Shown here: positions 34,170-45,899 of the stretch, piece after piece | Numbering within the stretch: position 1 is the first letter of the stretch | Layout of the letters: the number at the start of each line of letters is the position of its first letter | Assembly (NCBI RefSeq): GCF_023065955.2 | Contig: NW_026622874.1 | Location: 81,924,917 to 81,988,916 of the forward strand | DNA length: 64,000 nt | Reading direction: 5' to 3' | Source: Ursus arctos | Taxonomy: Eukaryota; Chordata; Mammalia; Carnivora; Ursidae | Program-made: the position numbers and the translations under genes | Notes under the pieces: generated by a model | Database searches by the model: none | The model's input: only the letters and a program-made list of their open reading frames with translations | Told to the model about the DNA's origin: nothing

Positions 34170-36400
34170 AGTGAAGTGCTGAAAGAAAAAACTGGCAGCT
34201 GAGAGTCTCATCTCTATGTATCAGAAATTAACATGAAATAACACATTCCCAGATAAACAAACCTGATAGAATTCATTCCTAACAGACCTGCCTTGAAGAA
34301 GTTCTTTGGGCTAAAATCAAGTAAGCTGAGATGGAAATCTGAACCTATAGGCACACACACACACACACACACAGGCACACATATAACACAGATGACATCA
34401 ATAAAGTTAGTTGTGAAATTATAAAAGACAGTATCAATACATACTACTTTTTCTTTTAAATAATTTCAAAAGAAATTTTATAAAAAATATTTATATAATT
34501 GTAATGTTGGGCCTGTAATACAGAAAAGTAATAAATTTGACAATAATAGCGTAAAGGAGGTGGATGGGAGCAAAGTTGTAATAGAGTAAGGAAATGATAC
34601 TAGATGGGAACACAAATCCATAAGAACAAATGAAGAGAACCAAAAATGCTAAATAAGAAGTAAGTTTAACAAACTATAATTACATACTTGCTCTCCTTTA
34701 TCCACTTCTGTAATAGGCATAAAATTTGGTAAGTATTAATTATAACAATGTATTGTTGGAATGGTAACACATGTAGATGAAATGTGTATCACAACAGTAG
34801 CACAAAAATAGAGAAGAGGGAACAAAACTATATCAGCTTTCTAGAATTAAGTTAATATAAATCTGAAGTTGATTCTGGCAAATTAAATTGTGTATAGTAA
34901 GCCTCAGGGCAGCTACTAAGAAAATAACTCAAAAATATATATAGTGAAAAAAATCATTAAAGGAATTTAAATATTACACTAGAAAATAGTCAATGCAAAA
35001 GAAAAAAATAAAGCAGAAATAGAGTAATGAAAATGACATGAGACATCAAAACAAAAAAGCAAAATGGCAGACATAAGCCCAGCTATATCAATAATAATAT
35101 TGTTAGTGGATTAAACAATCCATATAAAAGGCAGATTGTACAATGTATTAAATAAGATCCAGCTCTATGCTCTGTATAGGAGACACATTTTAGATGCAAA
35201 GATACAAATAGTTTGAAAATAAAGGAATAGAAAAAATACACAAAATGCAACCAAAGTAAAGCTGCAGTAGCTATGCAAATATCGGACAAAATAGACTTTA
35301 AAACATAGTATTGCTAGAAATAGAGAAGGATATTTTATAGTGATAATGGGGTCAATTAACCATGAAGTTGTAACAATTATAAATATATATGCACCTAACA
35401 ACAAAGTTCCCAAATATGTGAAGCAAAAACTGTCAGAATTTAAGACAGAAATAGACAAATGGAAAAGTAGTAATTGTAGATTTCAGTATCCCACTTTCAA
35501 TGAAAGATATAGCAAGTAGGCAGAATATCAACAGGTAAATAGATGACTTGAGAAATATTACACACAAAATAGATCCCATAAATATCGATACACATTTCAT
35601 CTAATAACAGCAAAATCTATGTTCTTCTCAAACACATGTAGAATATTCTGATAGGCTGTATATTAGGCCACAAAAAAAATCCTGAATGAATTTAAAAGAT
35701 TGAAGTCCCATAAAGTATAGTTTCTGATTACAATGGAGTGAAATTATAAATTTACAACAGGAAGAATCAAGAAATTCACATATTTGTGGAAATAAAACAA
35801 CATACTTCTAAATACTAATGGTGAAAGAAGAAGTCACAAAGAAAATTAGGAAATATTTGATATGAATGAAAATGACATAACACACAAAACTAATGAGATG
35901 CAGCTAAAGCAGTGCTTAGAGGAAAATTTATAGCTGTAAATTCCTACATTAAAAAGTTCTCAGATAGGGGCGCCTGGGTGGCACAGCGGTTAAGCGTCTG
36001 CCTTCGGCTCAGGGCGTGATCCTGGTGTTATGGGATCGAGCCCCACATCAGGCTCCTCCACTATGAGCCTGCTTCTTCCTCTCCCACTCCCCCTGCTTGT
36101 GTTCCCTCTCTCGCTGGCTGTCTCTATCTCTGTCAAATAAATAAATAAAATCTTTAAAAAAAAAAAGTTCTCAGATAAACAATCTGTCCGCCTTAAGACA
36201 CTTAAAAAAGAATAGCCAGCTAAATCCAAAGCAAGAAGAAAGAAGGAAATAAGGGAATTAATGAAACCAAAAGTTAGTTCTTTGAAAAGATCAATGAAAG
36301 TGACAAACCTTTAGCTATATTGACCAGGAAAAAAACCAGAGAAGATTCAAATCGCTAAAATCAGAAATGAAAAGTCCACTGCAGAAATAAGAAGTCAAAG
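34170..36400 (+). repeat. Old L1 (ORF1 end and endonuclease/RT start), sense
   Basis: Plus-strand fragments read like the L1 ORF2 endonuclease region (IARNREGYFIVIMGSINHE-like, with INIYAPN after it) but with many stops. A (CA)n run lies at 34352-34373. Interrupted by the SINE at 35967-36161. Confidence 0.6.
35967..36161 (+). repeat. Young Can-SINE with 16-bp duplication
   Basis: GGGGCGCCTGGGTGGCACAG ... AAATAAATAAATAAAATC and A-tail. AAAAAGTTCTCAGATA at 35951-35966 and 36162-36177, identical. Confidence 0.96.
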
Positions 36401-37232
36401 GGGGTGATCAGCTAAACAGTCTCATTTCAATGCATCTAAAATTAGGTTACATTGTTAAAAATGAAAATGTCTGGAATAAATATGATGAAGGGTACTGCTT
36501 CACAACAGGGATAATTTGAGACATCATGTTGGATGGATATTTCTGAACACATCCTCTTGGTCGTTTTCTTTTTTTATAATATTGAAGTATCGTTAACATA
36601 CAATGTTATATTAGTTTCAGGGATTTTGCAATTCTGTACAGTACTCAATGCTTACCACAGTAAGTATAAAGTAGTATTAATGAGTTACTGGATTTAAAAT
36701 GATACTTTCTTCTTTAAACTTAACTGATAATTATGAGAGCTATGGATAAAAATTATATAAATACTTTGAAACTATTTTAGGTTACTATGTGTTACCTCCC
36801 CTGACTAGAATTTAAATTCTTCAAGGATAACAGTTTTATTATTTGTGCTTTCAAGTTAAAAGAGTTTACCACAGTCTAGGGCAGTGTACAATTCATAACA
36901 TAATTCATAAACGTTGTCAAGTGGCTGATGGCAATGCTGTTAAGTTCTAATATAACAAACACTTTAGTGTTATTATTTACCTGAGTGATTTGTACTCATT
37001 AATACCCATTGAATATTAGAAAATGAAGTTAATCAAATAAAAATTAATGATTTTTAATCTCATCACCTCAAATATAACAGTTGGTATTTTTGGAATTTTC
37101 TTCTGAGAGATATTGCTAATTCTAATAAGTAATCCATACATAGAATTCAAATTTAAAGTTTTAATGAAAAGTTTGTTGTTGTGTTCTCTCATGAAAGCTG
37201 AGGTATTGTTATGTCTTCTGCTTGATCCCTAG
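36401..37232. other. Intron, mostly unrecognised
   Basis: A short antisense L1M-like 3' fragment may lie at about 36570-36660 (ATACAATGTTATATTAGTTT). The rest is unassigned up to the exon at 37233. Confidence 0.45.
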
Positions 37233-37387
37233 GTCTCTATCCTGCTACCAGTGGAGAGGTCTATATTAATGGGTATGACGTCTCACAGCAGATGGTCCAG
37301 ATCAGGAAAAACTTGGGCTTGTGTCCCCAACAAAACTTGTTGTTTGATTACTTGACTGTGTCAGAACACCTTTATTTCTATTGTGTG
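37233..37387 (+). CDS. ABCA exon 8 of window: NBD1 Q-loop region
   Basis: This 155-nt exon ends in phase 0. It reads (G)[19 protein letters not shown], then [20 protein letters not shown] and [12 protein letters not shown]. The Q-loop glutamine in LGLCPQ is present. The more usual CPQHD/CPQFD reads CPQQN here, a change beside the Q-loop. TSG, MVQIRK.LG and LTV.EHL.FY match ABCA3 closely. Acceptor TTGATCCCTAG, donor GTG|GTAAGC. The next intron is only 241 nt. Confidence 0.95.
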
Positions 37388-37628
37388 GTAAGCCAAAAAA
37401 AGATACGTTCCTTTTTCCCACTCTATTGATGTACTTTAGATAGTTTACCAACTATCGATATCCTTATTCTTAGAAAGTTCAAGAACTGATTTTTGATGAA
37501 TTCTCCTTTAAACGTAAAGATAGGCAAAGGGAAGAAGACACTATAGAAGTCATATAAGAAAAGGCTTGTGTAAAGTTTTCTAAGGACAAAGCTGGAAGCA
37601 CCATGTAAACTCTGGCTTCTCTTTCTAG

Positions 37629-37783
37629 GTAAAAGGAATGCCTCGAAAGGCACGTCTTACAGAAATTGATCATATGCTGGCTGCTTTTAACCTGCTAGAT
37701 AAGCGTAATGCATTTTCATGTTCACTGAGTGGAGGAATGAAGCGTAGACTCTCCATGATCATAGCACTTATAGGGGGCTCCAA

Positions 37784-37784
<1 letters not shown>
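37629..37784 (+). CDS. ABCA exon 9 of window: NBD1 helical subdomain and LSGGM signature
   Basis: This is a 156-nt, phase 0/0 exon (52 codons). It starts VKGMPRKARLTEIDHMLAAF and holds the ABC signature CSLSGGMKRRLSMIIALIGG, which is intact and completes the opposite ATP site. The acceptor CTTCTCTTTCTAG is strong. The donor is AAG|GTAAAA and runs straight into 42 A residues (37787-37828), so positions +3 onward are only A and the +5 G is missing. The downstream exon is in phase, so the site appears to work. Confidence 0.95.

Positions 37785-37786
<2 letters not shown>

Positions 37787-37828
<42 letters not shown>
37787..37828. repeat. A(42) run abutting a splice donor
   Basis: Immediately after AAG|GT of the signature exon there are 42 consecutive A residues. 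No SINE or L1 body sits next to it, so it seems to be an expanded mononucleotide tract. Assembly length may be inexact. Confidence 0.9.
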
Positions 37829-37829
<1 letters not shown>

Positions 37830-38161
37830 CAGGAGGGGGCACTAAAAATGGATCCCCCTGAAGCTGGTCTAAAAAAATCAGCCAACAAAAACCTGAGAGC
37901 TGATAAGGATCTAACACTGTAAAAGGAAGATACAAATTAAATCCCATATGGAATTCACATTATCAAATTATTGTAATAAATTTATCACAGGTTTGGATTT
38001 ATTCTAGCATTCCTAATTCAGTTTTAGTCTAAACTTGTTATCTTAGCTAATTGAACAAGTGACTGAAAAACAAAACCAGAGTAAGCCCCATAAGTGGTAA
38101 GACCTTAGTGACACTAGTACATAATGCTTAGTGGTTATGAAATTGTTCTTCTGGACTTTAG

Positions 38162-38372
38162 GTGGTGATACTTGATGAGCCAACATCCGGCATGGACCCA
38201 GCCTCAAGGAGGGCCACTTGGGATATTCTTCAGCAGTATAAACAGGATCGTACCATCTTATTGACCACCCACTATATGGATGAAGCTGACTTCCTGGGTG
38301 ACCGCATAGCCATCATGGTCAAGGGATCCCTGCGGTGCTGTGGCTCTTCAGTTTTCCTGAAAAAAATATATG
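38162..38372 (+). CDS. ABCA exon 10 of window: NBD1 Walker B, D-loop and H-loop
   Basis: This 211-nt exon begins [17 protein letters not shown] and continues to [14 protein letters not shown] and [20 protein letters not shown]. Walker B (VVILDE, with catalytic Glu), the D-loop (SGMD) and the H-loop histidine (TTH) are all present. By homology (K.YG|.GYH) the exon ends after Tyr plus one base at 38372, where the donor is the poor G|GTCTCT. A better-looking G|GTATCT at 38406 would extend the exon by 33 nt in the same phase and insert eleven residues. Beyond that a stop occurs at 38444. Confidence 0.93.
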
Positions 38373-38569
38373 GTCTCTTTCCCTTTGATTATTTTTTGGA
38401 TATTGGTATCTTAATATTATTCAAACATAATCTTCATGGATATTGATGTCTTAGTTATATTATTCTAATATAATTTCCATAATTTTTGTCTGTCTCCTCA
38501 AACCGTCTGTGATTTTCTCTGTCCTTTTATTTGGAGCTCAACTATGAGACCTTTGAAGTAATGTTCCTA

Positions 38570-39830
38570 GTTTATTTATTTTTAATATGGAAGTATAATT
38601 GACATACAGTGTCATATTATTTTCAGGTGTACATCATAGTGATTCAGTATTTAATACATTACAAAATGATCCCCGTGATAAATCTAGTTACCATCTGTAA
38701 CCATACAAAGTTATTAAAATATTATTGACTGTATTCCCCATGCTGTGTATTATATCCCTATTGCTTATTTATTTTATAACCAGAAGTTTATCCCTCTTAA
38801 TCCCCTTCACCTATTTGCTTGACCTCCAACCCCTTCTGTTTCTGGTAACTGACAGTTTCTTCCTTGTATCTTTGAGTCTGTTTTTGTCTACTTGTCTTTT
38901 TTTTTAGATTCTACATGCAAGTGAAATTATTTGGTATTTGTTTTTGTCTGATTTATTTCACTTAGCATGACACCCTCTAGGTCTATCCATGTTGTTACAA
39001 ATGGCAAGATTTCATTTTTTATGGCTAAGTAATATTCCATTGTATATATTTACCACATCTTCTTTATTTGTTCATCAATGGGTGGACACTTAGGTTGCTT
39101 CCATAACTCAGCTCTGGTAAATAATGCTGCAGTAGACATAGGGGTGCATATATCTTTTTGAATTGGAATGTTTGTGTTAAGCGTAAATACTCAGAGAAAT
39201 ATCTGGATCATATAGTAATTCTATTTTTAATTTTTTGAGTAACCTCCACACTGTTTTCCACAGTGGTTGCATCAGTTTCCATTTCCACCAACAGTGCAAG
39301 AGGGTTGTTTTTTCTCCACATCCTCACTATCGCCTGTTGTTTCTTGTATTACTGGTTTTAACCATTCTGACAGGTGTGATTCCCTGATGATGAGTGATGT
39401 TGAGCATCTTTTCATGTGTCAATTAGCCATCTGTGTGTCTTCAGAGAAATGTCTGTTCATGTCTTCTACCCATTTTTAAATTGGACTATTTAGTTTTTGA
39501 TGTTGAGTTGTATAATTTCTTTGTATATTGTGGATATTAACCCTTTATTGGATATCATTTGCAAATATCTTCTCCCACTTAGGGTACTTTTTGTTTTGTT
39601 GACAATTTCCTTCACTGTGCAAAAGCTAGTTTTGATGTAGTCTCAGTAGTTTAATTTTGCTTTTGTTTCCCTTGCCAGAGGAGACCTATCTAGAAAAATG
39701 TTTCTATAGTCAATATCAAAGAAATTACTTCCTGTGTTTTCTCCTAGGAATTTTTGGTTTGCAAGCATTTTCTTTTATTGTGTAGGTTACTTTTCCATTT
39801 TGTTGATTGTTTCCCTTGCCAGTCAGAATC
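38570..39830 (-). repeat. Old L1 (L1M type) 3'UTR and ORF2 C-terminus, antisense
   Basis: ATTGACATACAGTGTCATAT, TAATATTCCATTGTATATAT and TTCTTTGTATATTGTGGATA mark antisense L1M sequence. Short open frames only. Confidence 0.75.
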
Positions 39831-39837
39831 TTTTTAT

Positions 39838-40055
39838 TTTTTTAATTTTTTAAAAAGATTTATTGATTTATTTTAGAGAGTGAGAGAGAGACAGATAGTG
39901 AATGGAGGGAGGTGCAGAGAGAGAGAATCTTCAAAAAGACTCTCCACTGAGCACAGAGCCTGATGACTCAGGGCTCAATCCCATGACCATGAGATCCTGA
40001 CCTGAGGCGAAACCAAGAGTTGGATGCTTAACTGACTGAGCCATCCAGGCACCTC
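39838..40055 (-). repeat. Can-SINE, antisense, older
   Basis: AAGATTTATTGATTTATTTT to GAGCCATCCAGGCACCTC; CAGAATCTTTTTA at 39824-39836 and 40056-40068. Confidence 0.88.
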
Positions 40056-40782
40056 CAGAATCTTTTTAGTTTGTTGTGGTTGCATTTGTTTATTTTTTAT
40101 TTTCTTTGCTGTGCTTTTGGTTTCATATCCAAAAAACATCATTGCTAAGACCAATGTCAAGAAGCTTTTACCCAGTGTTTTCTTGTAGGAGTGGTTCTTA
40201 CTTTTTAAAAAAAATCTGTTCAGTTGTTCTGTCTTTTGATTGGAGAGTTTAATCTGTTTTTGTTTAATATAGATTTTGATAGGGAAGTACTACTTTGTTA
40301 GTTGTGTTCTGTTTGTCTTATAGTTCTTGTGTCCCTCTTTTCCTGTCTTGGTGTCTTCATTTCCTTTTTACTGATTTTTTGTATTGATACGCTTTAATCT
40401 CTTTTTCTTTTGTGTAATTTCTAGACATATTTTCTTTGTGGTTATGGGACTCACATAAAATATAACAGTATATTATAAGCTGATAACTTAACCTCCATTG
40501 CATACAAAAACTGTTCTCTTTACTTCTCCTATAACACTTTAGTTATTGATGGCACATTTATATATCTTTATATTATGTATTGTATATTTTATTTTTAATG
40601 TTTTAGTAATAATATAACACATGTTTAGTTATAGTTTTTTAATACTTTTAACTTTTATAATAGGATTAAAAGTAGCTTACCCACCATCATTACAATATAC
40701 ATTATTCTGTATTTGTATATTTATCATTATCTGTGAGATTTATACTTTCATATGATTTTATATTACTGGTTAGCATCCTGTT

Positions 40783-41029
40783 GTGGGTTTTTTTGTTGTT
40801 GTTGTTTTTTGTTTTTTGGGGGCTTTTTAAATATTTTTTTATTATGTTAGTCACCATACAGTACATCCCTGGTTTTTTATGTAAAGTTCGATGATTCATT
40901 AGTTGCGTATAACACCCAGTGCACCATGCAATACGTGCCCTCCTTACTACCCATCACCAGCCTATCCCATTTCCCCACCCCCTCCCCTCCAAAGCCCTCA
41001 GTTTGTTTCTCAGAGTCCATAGTCTCTCA
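40783..41029 (-). repeat. Carnivore L1 3' end, antisense, with 12-bp duplication
   Basis: GTCACCATACAGTACATCCC to CAGAGTCCATAGTCTCTCA. TAGCATCCTGTT is at 40771-40782 and 41030-41041. Confidence 0.88.
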
Positions 41030-41478
41030 TAGCATCCTGTTTTTTAACCATACTTTCCAATTTGAAGAACTCCCTTTGACATTTCTTATAATGCAGATCT
41101 GGTGGTAATGAGTTCTCTCAGCTTTTGTTTATCTAGGAAAGTCTTTCTCCTTCATTTTTGAAGGATAGTTTGCCAGGTAGAGTATTCTTGGTTGTTTCTT
41201 GGTTGCTATCTCATCATTCCCTCTCTCTTCAAGGTTTCTGCTGAAAAATCAGCTAATTGTCTAATGGGCATTCCCTTGTATGTAACAACTTGCTTTTCTA
41301 TTGCTGCTTTCAAAAATCTTCTCTTTGTCTTTGACTTTGTACTATTTGATTATAGTGTCTTATTATAGATATCTTTGGATTCATCTTCTTTAGGTCCTTT
41401 GCATTTGTGACTCTAAATCCATTTCCTTTCCTTGGTTGGGAAGTTTTCAGCCATTATTTTTTGAATAAACTTTCTAGT

Positions 41479-41526
41479 TCCTCCTCCTCCTCCTCCTCCT
41501 CCTCCTCCTCCTCCTCCTCCTCCTCC
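41479..41526. repeat. (TCC)n microsatellite
   Basis: About 16 CTC/TCC units followed by a pyrimidine-rich remainder; purine strand opposite, so triplex-prone. Confidence 0.97.
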
Positions 41527-42030
41527 TTCTTCTCCCTCCCTCCCTTATGAGACTACCATATTGTATATATTGCTCTACTTAGTGATACCATAAGTCTCTT
41601 GGGATTTATTTACTCTTTCTCATTCTTTTTTCTTTTTGTTCCTCTGAGTGAATAATTTCGTGACTTGACGTTGAGGTCCCCTATCCTTTTGTCCACTTTA
41701 TATAGTCCACTTTTGAACCCCTCTAATGAATTTTTCATTTGAGTTATTGTATACTTCAGCTATTTGTCTTACACTTCTTATGTCTTTCTTTTCTTTTTGG
41801 TACTTCTTAAACTTTCTGTTTCTTTATTGAAATTCCCACTTTGTTCATGGGCTGATATCCTGACCTTGGTGAGCATCTTTATGATGTTATTTTAAACTCT
41901 CTGTCAGGTAAATTATGTAAATCTCCATTTAATAGAGTCATATTCTGGAGATATATTTTTCCTTTGTTTGGAAAACATTTCTGTGTCTGCTTCTCTTTAT
42001 TTTTTCCATCACACTTAGGGTTATATTTTC

Positions 42031-43009
42031 CAGTTTCCTTGCATGTTTTGTTATTTTTATGATTAAACTTTTGAATAAAATAATACTGGAGACTAAAGTA
42101 GTTGATATTTATCCACAGAAAATGGTATACCCTGATCTGTTAGGCCACTATTACGGAAGACTTAGTCACTATAATGTATATTTGAGCAAATACTGGGATG
42201 TATTACACCTTTGTTTAGATTTTCTCCATCACTGTCTTCAAATGTTTTAGTAATAGGATTAGGATTTTGCTCTTAGCAAAGGTTGGGATCTGTACATGAA
42301 TGAGATCATGGAGATCTCTTTAAGCTATAGTCTAGTTCTCAGCTTTTTGTATCTGACAAATCCTCTTTGATTTCCATTTCTGCACTATTTTCTTCACCTT
42401 AAAGGTTTTCTGTCTACTCTGCTGCCCTCTCTCTGACCTTCAAAGGGCCATTGAAGTGAAGTACTGAGGTACCCCAGAAGCATTTCTCTCAGCTCTTTTG
42501 TCCTGCCCTGAGCTATCTGAGTACCACTGCAATGTTTTCCACAAAGCTCTGGAGTACCCTGGAGGCGTTTTTTCCTACTCCTTAACCTTTTCTCCAGCTT
42601 TGCAAGACTAGTATAGTGCAGCTGTTGGAGGTGCAGAGTACTTTGGAAAGATTTCTCAGATCTCTGAAGGAAGGGAATTTTATCTGATTAATTTACTGCC
42701 TTATATATAATAGGCACCAAATACATATCTGCTTAATGAATATTAACCTTGTCTTCTCAGATTTCAGTGTCAATAGAATAAGAGGCCATATAACCAAGCT
42801 TTATTTTCCATCTCTGTTCTATCAGTCCCTTAGAAATTTAATGAAATTACAAAAGAAGTATTTATTAGACTTCTTAGGCTTATAGGCATATGATTAACAT
42901 ACCTTATCTTCTTCTAGCTCACCCAAACCATGGAAAGCCAACTATGGTCTTCCAAGAATATTGGAAATACAAAATTGTTTTATTTGTTCTTCTAAATGGA
43001 TTTTCTCAG
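42031..43009. other. Intron, no clear feature
   Basis: Possibly further old repeat up to about 42690; the final part up to the acceptor at 43010 looks unique. Confidence 0.4.
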
Positions 43010-43160
43010 GTGTGGGATACCACATTGTCATGGTGAAGGAAGCTCACTGTAATGTTGAAGAAATCTCCAGATTGCTTCAGTATCATATACCAACAGCCAC
43101 TTTGGAGAAGAATGTTAATAATGAAGTATCTTTTGTTCTACCCAAAGAGTACACACACAG
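43010..43160 (+). CDS. ABCA exon 11 of window: C-terminal end of NBD1 and regulatory segment
   Basis: This 151-nt exon enters in phase 1 and leaves in phase 2. It encodes (G)VGYHIVMVKEAHCNVEEIS, then LLQYHIPTATLEKN and EVSFVLPKEYTH. GYH..LVKE.HCN.E.IS and ATLE......SF.LP.E.TH follow ABCA3 residue by residue. Acceptor GGATTTTCTCAG, donor ACAG|GTATGA. This segment lies after the ATP-binding core and corresponds to the regulatory region that packs against the other NBD in ABCA structures. Confidence 0.93.
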
Positions 43161-43690
43161 GTATGAATCCAGAGAATGCAAAATGATTGATTTTAGATGA
43201 CCAAATATTATTGCTTTTCCTGGTTTCTTCAGGCTTAGTAAATAGAGTTTATTTAACAAGTCAAAACTCCAGTCATTGCTATCACTTGAATTGAAAAGAA
43301 GAATGCCACATTTGGCTATAACTTTTGGTTTTAATTGGTTATGATTGATGGTATGTTTTGGTAGCGTCAAAATTGGTGAGTGGAGTGAATGGAAATATAA
43401 ATGTAATGAGATGAAAATAACGTTAGTGGTGGCTCTTGAAGCCAACATGACAGGAACTCAGAGTAAATAACTGCACTTGCTAGCCAAGTTTTTCATCAAA
43501 TGTAGTCACAAATAATAATAACCCTACCTGAGATAACCATCCTAATAAAGGGAAATGGAAACCAAGTATACTCATCAGTGACTTTCAGAGTATGATATTT
43601 TTATCTTCTTCCAATATATAAGTAAGTAGTTGCAGTGGTATTTTCCTAAAGTCAAGCCAGTTGACATATTCCAGAAGAATATGAAGGACT
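43161..43690. other. Intron, nothing recognised
   Basis: Unique-looking AT-rich sequence after the donor GTATGA. Confidence 0.5.
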
Positions 43691-43696
43691 TTAATA

Positions 43697-44125
43697 ATAT
43701 TACTCAGCCATCAGAAAGAATGATTACCCAACATTTGCATCAATATGGATGGAACTAGAGGAGATTATGCTAAGTGAAATAAGTCAAGCAGAGAAAGGCA
43801 ATTATCATATGGTTTCACTCATTTGTGGAACATAAGGAATAGCAGGTAGAGCATTAGGAAAAGGAAGGGGAAAATGAATGGGGGGGGCGGTGGTAAACAG
43901 AGGGGGAAATGAACCACAAGAGACTATGGACTCTGGGAAACAAACTGAGGGTTTTAGACTCTGGGGGATGGGCTAGCCCAGTGAAGGGTATTAAGGAGGG
44001 CACATATGGTATGGAGCACTGGGTGTTATATGCAAACAATGACTCATGGAACACTACATCAAAAACCAATGATGTACTGTATGGTGACTAACATAAAAAA
44101 AAAAAATCATCATAAAAAAAAAAAG
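43697..44125 (+). repeat. Carnivore L1 3' end, sense, 5'-truncated
   Basis: ATATTACTCAGCCATCAGAA (ORF2 end) through the 3'UTR to GGTGACTAACATAAAAAAAA. A G-rich run near 43879 shows slippage. Confidence 0.87.
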
Positions 44126-44354
44126 AAAGAAAGATTATACCAAATAGTAAGATTAAATCAGTAGTAAATCAAGGGAGATTAAATCAAATAGTAATGATCA
44201 TACGGTTGGATTAAAACATAAGCCACGTTATCTACAAAGTCTTATGTTCTCCCATCAACACCCACAGTGTTAGAAAACTGGAGATGTGCCAATCTCACTC
44301 TAATTTTAAACTTCAAAAATTGACACCAATGATCCCATGGTTGATTCAGGGCAA

Positions 44355-44355
44355 A

Positions 44356-44387
<32 letters not shown>

Positions 44388-44404
44388 ACACACACACACA
44401 CACA
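44355..44404. repeat. (CA)n microsatellite
   Basis: Two AC runs separated by one T. Confidence 0.97.
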
Positions 44405-44869
44405 CCAAAACCTAGAATGATAACTAAAATCACTAAAGCATGCAAAAATTCATCTTTGTCTTTGACAGAATTTCTTCCACATGTTTTATATGATTATAAG
44501 TCAGTCCTGGATAAATATCAATCTCTTTCATAAGGATGAAAGGGAAAAAGAATGGGCTGTAGAAAGGATACTGAATTTTGAAATAAAAGCACCAATCTAA
44601 GAAATCATGAGAAATGCCTACTTTGAAAATAATTTCCAAAAATAGGAAACTTCAGAAATTCTCTGCTTTATAGTCTCAATCTAATTAAAGAGGACACTGT
44701 GACTCTAGAACAGTTTGGAGGAGGGAAAATGAGATAAAATGATGTGAAATTCCTGATTGACTAATAAAGATCTGACCAATACTTATGGCAGAAAAGAGAA
44801 CACTATGTCAAGAATTTTTCCCAGAACTATGAGGAAACCTGCAAACAATAGAGACCAACCAGTACGTTA

Positions 44870-45300
44870 CCACTACACACCCACAAGAATGGCTAAAACT
44901 AAAAAGACAGACTATAGCATATGAGCATGGTAAATGGATCTTATTGCTGATAGAAGTATAAAACAGTAAAACTGCTTTGGAAAATGAACAGCCATTTTTA
45001 CTAAGCTAAATATGTGCTTTTCCTATGACCTTGCAATTATTCCTAGTATATGCCTTAAAAACACATGTCCATCAGAAGAGATGTAAAAGAGTGTTTATAT
45101 TTGTAGATGCTATTCATAATAGCTCCAAACCAAAGCCACCAAAATGTCCATCAACAGGAAAATGGAAGAATATAGCAATAAAAAAGAATAAACTAGTGGT
45201 ATATACGACATGAATGTATCTCACAGACATTGAAACATTGGATTAAAAAAAAGTACAGGCTGTAGGATTCCATTTACATAAAGTTCAAGAAAAGAAAAAA
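44870..45300 (+). repeat. Ancient L1 ORF2 3' part, sense
   Basis: ACAAGAATGGCTAAAACTAA and CCAAAATGTCCATCAACAGG keep the ORF2 C-terminal pattern but are strongly diverged. Confidence 0.6.
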
Positions 45301-45340
45301 ATCTTTACATAATTCTAAAATTAAAATTAACCTTGATAAG

Positions 45341-45465
45341 AGGGGTGTCTGGTGGGCTCAGTCAGTGGAGCGTGTAACTCTTGATCTTGGGGTTGTTCGT
45401 TTGAGTCCCACATTAGGTGTAGACTTACTTAAAAATGGAGTCTTTTAAAAATAATAATAAATAAA
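45341..45465 (+). repeat. Short, older tRNA-derived SINE
   Basis: GGGGTGTCTGGTGGGCTCAG, TGTAACTCTTGATCTTGGGG and TTGAGTCCCACATTAGGTGT are the box-containing tRNA-like part; only a short tail follows, unlike the longer SINEC copies. Confidence 0.7.
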
Positions 45466-45704
45466 ATTTCCATAAGATGCATAGGAGTGTGTGTGTGTGT
45501 GCGTATGCACACGCACACTTGCAGGAAAGAAGTTATTGACTAAGAAAGGACTTGTTAGAATCCCCCTGTGGAATTCTGGAAATGTTCTCTATCTTATCTG
45601 GCTGGTTATTCAGGTATGTACTTATGAGAAAATTCGTTTACAAGTAGTATACTTTGTGAAGCCTCAGGGGAAAAAAAATCTTTATTTAAAAATATATGTA
45701 ATGA

Positions 45705-45890
45705 GGGGCAGCTGGGTGGCTCAGTTGTTAAGCATCTGCCTTCGACTCAGGGCGTGATCCCAGGGTTCTGGGATAGAGCCCCGCATTGGGCTCCCTGCTC
45801 TGCTGGGAGCCTGCTTCTTCCTCTCCCACTCCCCCTGGTTGTGTTCCCTCTCTCGCTGTCTGTCTCTCTCTGTCAAAAAAAATCTTTAAA
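45705..45890 (+). repeat. Can-SINE, sense, with flanking duplication
   Basis: GGGGCAGCTGGGTGGCTCAG to the A-tail after TCAAAAAAAATCTTT. ATATATGTAATGA precedes and follows it. Confidence 0.92.
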
Positions 45891-45899
45891 AAATATATA

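Larger units (their letters stand above)
40200..42030 (-). repeat. Old dispersed L1-like repeat, antisense (5' part), interrupted
   Basis: The text GAACTCCCTTTGACATTTCT, GAAAGTCTTTCTCCTTCATT and GTTTCTGCTGAAAAATCAGC is a common mammalian repeat read in antisense, probably the 5' part of an old L1. A younger L1 3' end (40783-41029) interrupts it, and a (TCC)n run lies at 41479-41526. Confidence 0.5.

Noticed and set aside
37638..37922. 94-codon frame with a poly-lysine stretch as a protein
   Set aside because: Its first half is the ABCA signature exon; the lysines come from reading through the donor into the A(42) tract.
38373..38446. Terminal exon reading through to the stop at 38444
   Set aside because: The next exon matches the family in the right phase, so read-through is not needed; kept only as an alternative-donor question.
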